A stretch of 64,000 nt of DNA from an uncultured Nitrospiraceae bacterium (GTDB lineage: Bacteria; Nitrospirota; Thermodesulfovibrionia; Thermodesulfovibrionales; Dissulfurispiraceae), in assembly GCA_903822005.1 (NCBI GenBank), contig CAIJNL010000036.1, forward strand, positions 62,001 through 126,000. The letters are read 5' to 3'. The position numbers and the translations under genes were made by a program. Positions 37,522-46,192 of this stretch are shown here, one piece after another. Each line of letters starts with the position of its first letter. Position 1 is the first letter of the stretch. A model generated the notes under the pieces. It did no database searches and had not been told where the DNA came from. It was given only the letters and a program-made list of their open reading frames with translations.

Positions 37522-37568
37522 ATATTGCCCGGAACCGTGAGGCTTAGGCCTGCGAATCCGGGCAATAT
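37522..37568 (+). terminator. Stem-loop after ndk
   Basis: 11-bp perfect stem ATATTGCCCGG/CCGGGCAATAT with a 25-nt loop containing an internal AGGC..GCCT pair. The run after it is only TATTGTG, so it is a weak intrinsic terminator or an mRNA-stabilising end. Confidence 0.55.
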
Positions 37569-37590
37569 TATTGTGTAGTATATATTCTGG

Positions 37591-37905
37591 CTTTGAAGGC
37601 TCTGAATCTCGGCTCGCCAAATAAGCTCAGTAACTTTGACCTGGCACAGAATCGAAAATAATCACCATCTTTCGCCGAGAAGTCGCTCAACGACCGCGGC
37701 GAGCCATCGATCCTATCGCCTTCCAATCCAACCGTTAAGTAGAATAAATGTTTCAGGCGGGGCGGGCAAGGGTAGCCGACATGATGTCTCGGTGTGACCT
37801 TGCTTTAGAGTCTAATCGGTAATGGTGATGTGCGTATTTCAGATAATGCGGTAGTTAATGTGAAGTGGTGTTATTCAGCGAGACAAGAGGCGGATATCCT
37901 TGCCT
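37591..37905 (+). repeat. Structured two-module repeat, copy A
   Basis: Module 1 (37591-37726) has outer arms CTTTGAAGG / CCTTCCAA and an inner stem GGCTCGCC (37611-37618) / GGCGAGCC (37698-37705). Module 2 (37764-37905) has end arms GGGCAAGGGTAGCC / GGATATCCTTGCCT and an inner stem TGTCTCG / CGAGACA. It aligns along its length with copy B at 41072-41390; differences in the stems tend to be compensated. It fills most of the 522-nt gap between ndk and the Gly/Tyr-rich protein gene. No frame is conserved. Confidence 0.88.
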
Positions 37906-38030
37906 GTATTTATTCATAATTATTCATAATCCCTTCGAGACTGCTTCATAATTGTTTGATATCATTTAATTATAAAGGGCAGCGGATCATGAAAATTATT
38001 AACGGGTTAAATTTAAGGGAGGTAAATATA

Positions 38031-38357
38031 ATGAAAAAGCTATTACTTATCATCGGGATAATGCTGGTGGTTCTCGTCCCTGCCGGGGTCAGCTTCGCGG
38101 GACATTGGGGTGGTCATGGTTATGGCCATGGCGGTTATTGGGGTGGAGGCATTTATATCGGCCCCGGAATCTATCCTTACGCCTATCCCTACCCATATTA
38201 TTATCCATATCCGGCTTACAGCTATCCGTATCCTGCTCCAGCCCAGTGCGAGACACGATGCTACAAGCGTGTAGTGCCCACCTGCGGCACGAATGAGCGA
38301 GGGGAGCGTACTTGCAGAGACGAGGTTGTCAGGACCTGCAAGAAGTACTGTTATTAA
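38031..38357 (+). CDS. Exported Gly/His/Tyr/Pro-rich small protein
   Basis: The 108-residue protein has a signal peptide (about 1-23), then a low-complexity region with GHWGGHGYGHGGYWGGG and repeated YPYPYYYPY units, and a C-terminal part with four Cys (CETRCYKR, TCGTN, TCRDE, CKKYCY). The Tyr/Pro/Gly-rich stretch with a Cys-rich end resembles surface or envelope proteins of unknown function. ATG 38031 follows AAGGGAGG; an in-frame ATG further upstream lacks a good site. A terminator closes the gene, so it is monocistronic. Confidence 0.8.
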   Translation: MKKLLLIIGIMLVVLVPAGVSFAGHWGGHGYGHGGYWGGGIYIGPGIYPYAYPYPYYYPYPAYSYPYPAPAQCETRCYKRVVPTCGTNERGERTCRDEVVRTCKKYCY

Positions 38358-38383
38358 TAACGCGTAAGAACCCATAATAAAAA

Positions 38384-38413
38384 AACGGGGGTCTTGTTAT
38401 CCTCCGTTTTTTT
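38384..38413 (+). terminator. Rho-independent terminator
   Basis: AACGGGGG/CCTCCGTT stem with a 9-nt loop and a T-run of seven, after the Gly/Tyr-rich gene; the A-run on the left lets it act on both strands. Confidence 0.85.
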
Positions 38414-38482
38414 CCCTTCGGTTCCTTGCCTATCTCTTCACGGTGCGGATATAATAACTGAAAATTCTCGAATGGAGAGCAA

Positions 38483-39946
38483 GTGGCATACAGGGATTTG
38501 CGCGACTATATCAGGACGCTTGAAGAAAGAGGCCTGCTCCACAGGATCAAGGCCGAAGTGGACCCAATCCTCGAAATTTCAGCCATTACGGACCGTATTT
38601 GCAAAAGCCGTCAGGGAGGCAAGGCCCTTTATTTCGAAAAGGTCAAGGGGTCGGCGTTCCCGGTTGTTACCAATATATTCGGTTCATTCGAGCGTATGTG
38701 TCTCGCCCTCGAGATAAGTAAGTTGGATGATGTTGCGGCAAGGATCGAGGAGCTTATGAATCAGGCTCCTCCGAAGACGCTCTTTGAGAAACTCGCAATG
38801 TTGCCTAAACTCTTTGAATTTTCAAAGTATTTGCCCAAAACCGTAAAAAGCGCACCATGCCAGGAAGTTGTAGAAAAGGACGATCCCGATCTCGGGAAAT
38901 TCCCTATATTGAAGTGTTGGCCTGGCGACGGACAGCCGGATGATGAGGGCAGGTTCATCACCTTGCCGATGGTTTTCACCAGGGACCCTGAGAGCGGTCG
39001 GCCAAATTGCGGCATGTACAGGATTCATGTCTATGACAAAAATACAACAGGCATGCATTGGCACATTCACAAGGACGGCGCGCGCCATTACGACAAATAT
39101 CTGGCACGTAAACAGAGGATGCCTGTGTCCATTGCTGTCGGCAGCGACCCGGCGGTCATCTATGCAGCGACCGCGCCTTTACCCGCGGCGGTTGACGAGA
39201 TGCTCTTTGCAGGTTTTCTTCGCAGGGAGCCGGTTGAGATGGTGAAGTGCATTACCTCTGACATCGAGGTGCCTGCCAACAGCGAACTTGTCATCGAGGG
39301 GTATGTAGATCCGGAAGAGTCGAGGATAGAAGGGCCGTTCGGGGACCACACCGGTTTTTATTCTTCCGCTGATCTCTATCCGGTATTCCATGTAACATGT
39401 ATCACTCACCGGAAAGACCTTGTATATCCAACGACAATTGTGGGCAAGCCTCCGATGGAGGATTGCTACATGGCCAAGGCGACAGAGAGGATTTTCCTGC
39501 CGCTCATGAGGCTTGATTTCCCGGAGATAAAGGACATCAATTTGCCGATGGAAGGCGTATTTCATAATTGCTGCATTATCTCGATAAAGAAAAGCTATCC
39601 GGGGCATGCCAAAAAGATCATCCATGGGCTCTGGGGCAAGGGTCAGATGATGTTCGCAAAGCTTCTTATAGTTGTGGACGATGACGTTGATGTTCAGGAC
39701 CTCTCCTATACTGCCTGGCGCGTGCTCAACAATGTCGACTGGAAGCGGGACGTGGTTGTCGCCGATGGTCCGCTGGACGATCTCGATCATTCAGCGAACT
39801 TTCCCCGCTATGGTTCCAAGATGGGCGTTGATGCGACCCGCAAAACACGGGAAGAGGGCATGACAAGGGAGTGGCCGCAGGAACTTTTTATGTCGGATGA
39901 GATGAAAAAGCATGTTGACAGCAGATGGAAAGAGTATGGATTATAG
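38483..39946 (+). CDS. ubiD: UbiD-family prenyl-FMN-dependent decarboxylase
   Basis: The 487-residue protein has the length and motifs of UbiD: DLRDYIRTLEERGLLHRIKAEV is split over the N-terminus, with FPVVTNIFGS, RNCGMYR-like NCGMYRIHVYD, and EGPFGDHTGFYS carrying the catalytic Glu-Arg-Glu network region. UbiD removes the carboxyl group from polyprenyl-hydroxybenzoate or related aromatic acids using prenylated FMN made by UbiX, which is not in the window. In an anaerobe it may serve menaquinone synthesis by the futalosine route. GTG start at 38483. Confidence 0.93.
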   Translation: MAYRDLRDYIRTLEERGLLHRIKAEVDPILEISAITDRICKSRQGGKALYFEKVKGSAFPVVTNIFGSFERMCLALEISKLDDVAARIEELMNQAPPKTLFEKLAMLPKLFEFSKYLPKTVKSAPCQEVVEKDDPDLGKFPILKCWPGDGQPDDEGRFITLPMVFTRDPESGRPNCGMYRIHVYDKNTTGMHWHIHKDGARHYDKYLARKQRMPVSIAVGSDPAVIYAATAPLPAAVDEMLFAGFLRREPVEMVKCITSDIEVPANSELVIEGYVDPEESRIEGPFGDHTGFYSSADLYPVFHVTCITHRKDLVYPTTIVGKPPMEDCYMAKATERIFLPLMRLDFPEIKDINLPMEGVFHNCCIISIKKSYPGHAKKIIHGLWGKGQMMFAKLLIVVDDDVDVQDLSYTAWRVLNNVDWKRDVVVADGPLDDLDHSANFPRYGSKMGVDATRKTREEGMTREWPQELFMSDEMKKHVDSRWKEYGL

Positions 39947-39964
39947 ATTTGTGACTGAAGATTT

Positions 39965-41071
39965 ATGATCGAGAAAAAGAACCTGGTTACCGAAAAAGAT
40001 GTTTTCTTCATGAAGCGCGCGCTCAGGCTTGCTGAAAAGGCGAGAGGGATGACCAGCCCCAATCCGCTTGTCGGTGCTGTCCTCACGAAGAACGGTAAAA
40101 TCATAGCAGAAGATTACCACAAAAAATCTGGTGAGCCACATGCTGAAGCCCTGGCAATTCTGAAAGCGAAGGGAAAGGCTAAAGACGCTGCCCTGTATGT
40201 TACGCTTGAACCCTGCTGCCATACTGATAAAAAAACACCCCCATGCTGTCCCTCGATAGTAAAAGCCGGTATCAGTAAGGTTTTTGTTGCGATGAGAGAT
40301 CCCAATCCGAAGGTTTCGGGCAAAGGGATTAAGATGCTGCGCGATCATGGACTGATTGTGATCGAAGGTGTCCTTGAAGATAAGGCAAAAAAGCTTAATG
40401 AGGCATACTGCAAGTTTATCGCGACCAACAGGCCTTTTGTCACACTGAAAGCTGCCATGACGCTCGATGGTAAGATCGCTACGCCGGAGGGTGAATCGAA
40501 ATGGATTACCGGAGAGACAGCGAGAAAGATTGTTCATCAAATGCGCTGCAATTCGGATGGGGTGATGACTGCAATAGGAACGGTAAAAGCGGATAATCCT
40601 GAGCTTACCAGCCGAGTCAAATGTTCGAGACAACCGGTCCGGATTATCATTGATCCCGCACTGGAAACTCCGCCCGACTTCAATGTCTGCAGCGTGCCGC
40701 CCGAGACCATTTTTGTCACTCGCAGGGGTAATGACGAAAAGAAGAGCGTTTTGCGGGCAAAAGGCCTTCATTTCATCGAGTTCACCGGCAAAAGAGTCGA
40801 GTTGCCCTGGCTTATGGACAGGCTCGGCAGCATGGGAATAACTTCCGTGATGATCGAAGCCGGTTCGTCGTTTAACGCAAGTACGCTTAAGGCAGGGATT
40901 GTTGACAAGGTCATTTTTTTTATCGCGCCCAAGATCATCTGCGGTAAGGCATCGCTGCCGGTAGTTGGCGGGGACTTCTTCATAAAGCTCAATGATGCAA
41001 TTTACCTTTCCGATATCACTGTCAGGATGGTTGGGGCGGATATTATGGTGGAAGGGTATATAGTAAAGTAG
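39965..41071 (+). CDS. ribD: Riboflavin biosynthesis protein RibD
   Basis: The 368-residue bifunctional enzyme performs deamination and reduction of the pyrimidine intermediate in riboflavin synthesis. The N-terminal deaminase (about 10-150) has the zinc site HAEALA and PCCHTDKKTPPC; the C-terminal reductase (about 155-367) begins FVTLKAAMTLDGKIAT and has SVMIEAGSSFNAS. Other rib genes are not adjacent. Copy B of the structured repeat begins on the base after its stop codon, so the repeat would be part of its 3' untranslated region. Confidence 0.96.
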   Translation: MIEKKNLVTEKDVFFMKRALRLAEKARGMTSPNPLVGAVLTKNGKIIAEDYHKKSGEPHAEALAILKAKGKAKDAALYVTLEPCCHTDKKTPPCCPSIVKAGISKVFVAMRDPNPKVSGKGIKMLRDHGLIVIEGVLEDKAKKLNEAYCKFIATNRPFVTLKAAMTLDGKIATPEGESKWITGETARKIVHQMRCNSDGVMTAIGTVKADNPELTSRVKCSRQPVRIIIDPALETPPDFNVCSVPPETIFVTRRGNDEKKSVLRAKGLHFIEFTGKRVELPWLMDRLGSMGITSVMIEAGSSFNASTLKAGIVDKVIFFIAPKIICGKASLPVVGGDFFIKLNDAIYLSDITVRMVGADIMVEGYIVK

Positions 41072-41390
41072 CTGTATTCGAAGGCTCTGAATCTCGGCTC
41101 GCCAAATAAACTCAGTGACCTTTAACTAACACAGCTTCGGAAATAATCAGTATCTTTTTCCTGAGAAGCTACTCAACGACGGCGGCGAGCCTTCGATCCT
41201 ATCACCTCCGAATACAGTTGCTAATAACAGTCCATGTCGTATGCATAGAGGGCAGGGGCAGCCGACTCGATGTCTCGCGTTCCTTGCTTTAGAGTGTTAT
41301 CAGATAATAGTGAAATGCGTCTTTCAGATTATGCGGTTGTTAAGGTGAAGTGGTCTTATTCAGCGAGACAAGAGGCGGATGCCTCTGCCC
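41072..41390 (+). repeat. Structured two-module repeat, copy B
   Basis: Module 1 (41072-41217): arms CTGTATTCGAAGG / CCTCCGAATACAG (one mismatch) with inner stem GGCTCGCC (41096-41103) / GGCGAGCC (41184-41191). Module 2 (41250-41390): arms GGGCAGGGGCAGCC / GGATGCCTCTGCCC and inner stem TGTCTCGC / GCGAGACA. Spacing between modules is about 33 nt, the same as in copy A. Relative to copy A, stem positions change in pairs (G-C to A-U, C-G to U-A). It occupies the gap between ribD and hemW. Confidence 0.88.
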
Positions 41391-41439
41391 GCACTTACCC
41401 ATCTATGTAAGCGGATGTCTTTTGAGGTTACAATAACAT

Positions 41440-42564
41440 ATGGCCCGCTATCTCTATCTTCATGTCCCATTCTGCATCCGGAAATGCATCTACTGTGATT
41501 TCTATTCCGTGCCTGACTCACTGGAGCGTATTGACGATTATGTTGCGGCCCTCTGTAAAGAGATTGAATCGAGAAAGGCTTCGGTTGGTCTGCTTGAGGC
41601 TGTTTATATCGGCGGCGGTACCCCCTCCATCCTTGAAGAAAAGCATTTTTCTCAAATAATGAACGCCATCAGAAATAACTGTTCATTCCGAGGTGACGCT
41701 GAAATCAGCGTGGAGTCTAATCCCGGCACGCTCACTGGACCGAAGATCGGGGCAATGCTCGCCTCAGGAATAAATAGAATCAGCATCGGCATTCAATCTT
41801 TTAATGACGAGGAACTAGTATTGCTGGGCAGGATGCATAGCTCCGAAGAGGCCACAAGTGCTGTTATCGCTGCCAGGGAAGGGGGATTCAGGAATCTCTC
41901 CATCGATCTGATATACGGCTTGCCCGGTCAGACAGCTGAGAACTGGCAAGATACCCTTGGCAAGGCCATCGATCTGCGCCCTGAACATATATCTGCCTAT
42001 GAACTCACTCCTGAAAAAGAGACTCCGTTATTTCATATGCTCGAAAAAAGTGAGCTTGTGATGCCGGATGACGATGTCATCGCAGACATGTACTACCAAA
42101 CAATCGATACCCTTGCCAGAGCTGGATATGAGCATTACGAGATATCCAATTTCGCCATGCCGGGCTTTAGATGCAGACATAACATCAACTATTGGGACAG
42201 GGGTGAATATCTCGGAATCGGTGCAGGGGCGCATTCTTTTGTTGAGGCAACGCGCTCTTCTAGTGTCGCTGATGTCAATAAATATATAGTGGCAATAAGA
42301 AATAGCGAGCCGCCGGTCACAGAAGATAGTGTGGAAACAGACCTGGATGCCCTTAAGGAAACCATATTCCTCGGACTCAGAAAAACTGAGGGTTTCGATA
42401 TTCGGCTTGTTCCGGACAGGCAGATGGACAGGATGAAACAGGCCCTGCGAGATCTGTCTCAACAGGGCCTGATCGAAATTTCGGGCAATATGCTCAGCCT
42501 CACGCGCAAGGGGCTGATGCTATGCAACGAAGTTATTGTGCGTTTAATGTTACGTATTGATTGA
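41440..42564 (+). CDS. hemW: Radical SAM haem chaperone HemW
   Basis: The 374-residue protein has the radical SAM motif near the N-terminus in PFCIRKCIYCDFYS, then YIGGGTPSIL, RISIGIQSFNDEEL and DLIYGLPGQT, with the C-terminal HemN-like domain. HemW (formerly called HemN-like coproporphyrinogen dehydrogenase) binds haem and is thought to deliver it to membrane proteins rather than oxidise coproporphyrinogen. Its last 32 nt overlap the 3' end of the opposite degP gene. Confidence 0.93.
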   Translation: MARYLYLHVPFCIRKCIYCDFYSVPDSLERIDDYVAALCKEIESRKASVGLLEAVYIGGGTPSILEEKHFSQIMNAIRNNCSFRGDAEISVESNPGTLTGPKIGAMLASGINRISIGIQSFNDEELVLLGRMHSSEEATSAVIAAREGGFRNLSIDLIYGLPGQTAENWQDTLGKAIDLRPEHISAYELTPEKETPLFHMLEKSELVMPDDDVIADMYYQTIDTLARAGYEHYEISNFAMPGFRCRHNINYWDRGEYLGIGAGAHSFVEATRSSSVADVNKYIVAIRNSEPPVTEDSVETDLDALKETIFLGLRKTEGFDIRLVPDRQMDRMKQALRDLSQQGLIEISGNMLSLTRKGLMLCNEVIVRLMLRID

Positions 42565-43924
42565 AGCCGCCTCTTGATACCAGAAGCATCACATTATCGT
42601 TCTTTTGTACGCCTGCCGCAAGTTTCTTGAATTCAGCCGCATTTTTCACCGGCTTTCTGTTAATCTCAATTATTACATCACCCCGTTGAAGGAGTCCGAG
42701 CGCGCTGCTGTCCTCGTCAACGCCCGCAATCACAACGCCTCTGATATCTTTTTTCAGGCCGAGCTGTTTTTTTATGTCGTTTGTCAGGTTCACGACAGTA
42801 ATGCCTTTGAGGACGTTGTCGGCGTTTTCCGCACCGGACACTGCAGTATCCGCAGCCAGTTCGCTTACCGTAACCCGGACCGAAAGCGGCTTGCCATCCC
42901 GGATAATGCCTATGTCAAGCACAGTACCCGGCGCAGTAGAGGCAACCTGGTTCCTGAGATGAAAGGCGTCCTCAACCTTTTTCCCGCCAAGGCTGACAAT
43001 TATATCGCCGCGCTTGAGCCCCCCCTTTTCAGCCGGAGCCCCCTCAGTAACATCATTTAACAACACTCCCTTGTCGTCCTTCAGTCCGAACTGTTTTGCG
43101 AGTTCGGCATTCAGCGGCTGCACCTGGACCCCAATATAGCCCCTGATTACCTTACCTTTATTGATTATGCTGTCCATAATGTTATTCACCATGTTGGAAG
43201 GGACAGCGAACCCGATACCCTGATTGCCTCCGCTGGTGCTGAATATGGCATCGTTGATACCTACTAGCTCACCATTAGCATTTACGAGCGCGCCCCCGGA
43301 ATTTCCCGGATTAATAGAAGCATCAGTCTGAATGAAATCCTCATAATCGACAATGCCCATGCCGGACCTTCCTGTGGCACTGACTATACCCATCGTGACT
43401 GTCTGGCTGAGACCAAAGGGATTTCCAAAGGCTATCACGATCTCGCCTGTCCTGAGCCTGCCGGAATCTCCCCACGATATAGTCGGCAGATTTTCAGCCG
43501 CAATCTTGATGACCGCAATGTCGGTCTTGGAGTCCAGGCCGACGATCTTGCCCTTGAACTCCCTGTTGTCATTAAGCCTGACAAGAATATCTTCAGCACC
43601 CTGAATTACATGGTTGCAGGTCACGATATAGCCGTCCTTCGAAACTATTACGCCCGAGCCAAGGCTGAAGACCTTCTGTTTTTGCTGTGGTATTGCAAAA
43701 GCGAGGCGGGGCGACTTGACTGTCTTGGAGGTCGAGATGTTGACCACCGCAGGCTTGACCTTTTCTGATATCTGCGACATCGCATTGCCGAGTTCGGTCA
43801 GAAAATTCGAATCTGCCGCGGCAGGCACGGCCATTAAAATACAGACGGGGACAATAAATACCGCTGCGAAAAGTATTCCTGTAACGGCAGTCAGTATCTT
43901 TGTTTTAAACTTGATGTATCTCAC
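42533..43924 (-). CDS. degP: Periplasmic serine protease DegP/HtrA (Do family)
   Basis: The 463-residue product has an N-terminal hydrophobic export signal (about 10-37), a trypsin-like protease domain with the triad in TCNHVIQ (His), SKTDIAVI (Asp) and NPGNSGGAL (Ser), and two PDZ domains (about 260-350 and 375-460). Do proteases act as chaperone and protease for misfolded envelope proteins. It begins a run on the minus strand just downstream of tilS (14 nt), so both are probably co-transcribed. Confidence 0.96.
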   Translation of the reverse strand: MRYIKFKTKILTAVTGILFAAVFIVPVCILMAVPAAADSNFLTELGNAMSQISEKVKPAVVNISTSKTVKSPRLAFAIPQQKQKVFSLGSGVIVSKDGYIVTCNHVIQGAEDILVRLNDNREFKGKIVGLDSKTDIAVIKIAAENLPTISWGDSGRLRTGEIVIAFGNPFGLSQTVTMGIVSATGRSGMGIVDYEDFIQTDASINPGNSGGALVNANGELVGINDAIFSTSGGNQGIGFAVPSNMVNNIMDSIINKGKVIRGYIGVQVQPLNAELAKQFGLKDDKGVLLNDVTEGAPAEKGGLKRGDIIVSLGGKKVEDAFHLRNQVASTAPGTVLDIGIIRDGKPLSVRVTVSELAADTAVSGAENADNVLKGITVVNLTNDIKKQLGLKKDIRGVVIAGVDEDSSALGLLQRGDVIIEINRKPVKNAAEFKKLAAGVQKNDNVMLLVSRGGFNQYVTLNAQ

Positions 43925-43938
43925 ATGATCCTCCTGAT

Positions 43939-45336
43939 TTAAGTTAATAAGGGGCTCACTTCAAGAACAAGCACTCTTCTAGTATTATCGTTAACTTTGA
44001 AGCGATCGTCAACCCTCAAGCCCGCCACCAGCACGATGTTGTCCCTGCTGATCAATAATGGAATGATGTCTCTCCGGTCGCGCGGTATCTTTTCATCGAC
44101 AAAAAAGTCCTGTATCTTTTTCCGTTTTCCCATCCCCAGTGGATAGAAGAAATCACCTGTTTTGCGCGGACGTATGATCAACGGAAATTCGGCTGCATCG
44201 GCGTCCAGACATACAAGGCGCTTGCCGTCACCGAGACCTTCGACATCAACCTTGTCGAAAACCCTTGCGACGATCACTTGTGATGATTCAACCAATGTAA
44301 CCTCGCCGGGGCCTGCAAGGGAATATTCTGACAAGCGTGCCGGAGCATCAGATGTGAGAATAAGGGTTGCATATCCCTTGATGGCGCGTATAGAGTGCGG
44401 CAGATAAATGCGGTTTCCGGACCTGCCATGTTTGATGAGCTTGATGATGTCCTCGACATGCACAAGGCCGAGCCCCTTGAGCCCGCTGGTTTCCGCAAGG
44501 GCCCGTCGCAGCACCCTGCGCAGTATAGCCGTGTCGAGTGCAACCATCGGCAGAAGGAAGAGCTCGATAGCCGAGTCTGACTTCCTGCTGATCAGTTTCA
44601 TCAGGGTCTTTGTAACCTGTATTTCCAGATAGCGTTCTTCTTCCCTCATGATATCGGTCGTCCTGATGACCGTAGAGATGAACTCCCTGTTGATGTTCTT
44701 TATTGCGGGTATTATGAAGTGACGTATCCTGTTTCGCAGGTAGTCATCCTTCATATTCGAGGAGTCGGTCACATGGCCAGAGCCTTCTTTGCTGACATGC
44801 TCCTCGACCTCTTTTCGAGAAATGGAGATAAGCGGACGTATGAAAGGCTTGCGCACAGGCGGTATACCAGCCAGACCCAGAGGCCCGGAGCCCCTGATAA
44901 GATGCATCAGCACGGTTTCGGCCAGGTCATCCGCAGTATGTGCCAGCGCTATCCTGCTGCAATTTTTTTCGGCTGCAATGTCCCTTAACGCGGAGTAACG
45001 AAGCTCGCGCGAGGCGTCCTGTCTGTTAAGTTTTTCCCGTTTTGAATGGGCCGCCGGATCGATGCTCCGTGTTATGAAATCGATACCAAGTCCGGAACAG
45101 AGCTTTTTGCAGAAATCAATTTCGTTCGGGGTCTCATCGGGTCTGAAACCATGATCGATATAGGCGGCCGAGATAGTGATATAGTATTCTGTACTCAATG
45201 CCTTAAGAATTGTGAGCATGCAGACCGAATCCGCGCCGCCCGAAAGACCAACCAGTATCCGGTCCCCGGTCGCTATCATCGAGTGCTTCTTTATGGTCTC
45301 TTTTACATTGTCTATGATACTGTTCTGCATCTCCAC
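43939..45336 (-). CDS. tilS: tRNA(Ile)-lysidine synthase TilS
   Basis: TilS adds lysine to C34 of the CAU-anticodon isoleucine tRNA, changing its decoding from AUG to AUA. The 465-residue protein has the PP-loop SGGADS (residues 32-37), YIDHGFR and the HTADDLAET motif, with a C-terminal substrate-binding domain (about 380-465) containing FPLIIRPRKTGDFFYPLGM and KKIQDFFVDEKIPRDRRD. It starts 66 nt from the divergent tRNA-Ser gene. Confidence 0.96.
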   Translation of the reverse strand: MEMQNSIIDNVKETIKKHSMIATGDRILVGLSGGADSVCMLTILKALSTEYYITISAAYIDHGFRPDETPNEIDFCKKLCSGLGIDFITRSIDPAAHSKREKLNRQDASRELRYSALRDIAAEKNCSRIALAHTADDLAETVLMHLIRGSGPLGLAGIPPVRKPFIRPLISISRKEVEEHVSKEGSGHVTDSSNMKDDYLRNRIRHFIIPAIKNINREFISTVIRTTDIMREEERYLEIQVTKTLMKLISRKSDSAIELFLLPMVALDTAILRRVLRRALAETSGLKGLGLVHVEDIIKLIKHGRSGNRIYLPHSIRAIKGYATLILTSDAPARLSEYSLAGPGEVTLVESSQVIVARVFDKVDVEGLGDGKRLVCLDADAAEFPLIIRPRKTGDFFYPLGMGKRKKIQDFFVDEKIPRDRRDIIPLLISRDNIVLVAGLRVDDRFKVNDNTRRVLVLEVSPLLT

Positions 45337-45401
45337 AGTTTAGCACAGAGGCTTTTCCTTTACAATTGATTGCTGGTGTTGATATTATATACTTCGCATT
45401 T

Positions 45402-45494
45402 GGAGAGGTGGCCGAGCCGGTCGAAGGCAGCCGCCTGCTAAGCGGTTATAGGGGTAACACCTTATCCAGGGTTCGAATCCCTGCCTCTCCGCCA
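45402..45494 (+). tRNA. tRNA-Ser(GCT)
   Basis: Acceptor GGAGAGG/CCTCTCC, anticodon loop with CTGCTAAG (anticodon GCT), a long variable arm typical of class II tRNAs, T loop GTTCGAATC, discriminator G and encoded CCA. Decodes AGC/AGU. Confidence 0.96.
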
Positions 45495-45594
45495 CTTTTT
45501 CTGCCTGCCATCCCGATACCGATTCCAGGAAGCGGACTCATGTTGATATACTATGACTGATGATTTATTGCAATCTGTCCGGAGGTATTTTGAT

Positions 45595-45900
45595 ATGGGA
45601 TTATCCGAATGGTTGGATCAAAAGGAAGCAGAGGGCCTGGATGTATCTCAAATAGTATTGCCTGATGACCTGGCGCATAATGAAGATCCCGACGAAACAA
45701 TTTATTTTGAGGAAATAAAACCGTGCGGCATACTATGCACGCGTAATCATCCATTTTCCACGGTCGAACGTTTTGGCCATTGGTTTTATGCCAGAGGGCA
45801 GGATAAAAAGGCCGGCATTCATGCTTCCGGGATGGAGTGGGGATTATTTACAAAAAATAAAGGTCTTGCCGTCACAACGGCGAAGACACACATAGAATAA
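45595..45900 (+). CDS. Small acidic cytoplasmic protein of unknown function
   Basis: I do not recognise this 101-residue protein. ATG 45595 is preferred because CCGGAGG lies about 8 nt upstream; an in-frame ATG at 45553 without such a site would add 14 residues. It has no signal peptide or membrane segment, is acidic in its first third (DPDETIYFEEIK) and has one Cys pair (PCGILCTRN). It stands alone after tRNA-Ser. Confidence 0.6.
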   Translation: MGLSEWLDQKEAEGLDVSQIVLPDDLAHNEDPDETIYFEEIKPCGILCTRNHPFSTVERFGHWFYARGQDKKAGIHASGMEWGLFTKNKGLAVTTAKTHIE

Positions 45901-45974
45901 CAGAGATCGTTGAGACGAGCATCCCTGCCACGGACGAACTGTGAAATAATTATTAAAAGGCCTGAGTGTATTAT

Positions 45975-46005
45975 CTGATATATCAGGAGTCTCCTGATAT
46001 ATCAG
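45975..46005. repeat. 31-bp perfect palindrome
   Basis: CTGATATATCAGGAG, a single T, then CTCCTGATATATCAG: 15-bp arms around one base. Each arm itself contains the palindrome CTGATATATCAG. No T-run follows. It could extrude as a cruciform or bind a dimeric regulator twice; function unknown. Confidence 0.75.
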
Positions 46006-46103
46006 AAGGCACCGTCTTGCACTGCATTATTCCTTCAAGTCATTATTCGCATAAAACCAATGAAATCAATGCCCTTGTAAACTATTTATTTTGACATCCG
46101 GCC

Positions 46104-46118
46104 TGGCACAACTTATGC
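46104..46118 (+). promoter_or_regulatory. Candidate sigma-54 promoter before the collagen-like lipoprotein
   Basis: TGGCAC-N5-ATGC, with GG and GC 12 nt apart as needed for -24/-12 recognition. A TTGACA at 46091 gives a competing, weaker sigma-70 reading (17 nt to TATGCC). Confidence 0.4.
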
Positions 46119-46192
46119 CTCCATTATAGGTGTTACTTCTCACAATCATAGCCGCAAAAACCAGGTCTTATTAAAGAAGGAGGTGAAAACAT

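Noticed and set aside
38105-38296. Alternative frame inside the Gly/Tyr-rich gene
   Set aside because: The repeat-rich DNA keeps several frames open; only the chosen one has a signal peptide and ribosome site.
37591-41390. The two structured repeats as ends of a composite transposon
   Set aside because: They are direct, not inverted; the genes between them (ubiD, ribD and a small exported protein) include no transposase.
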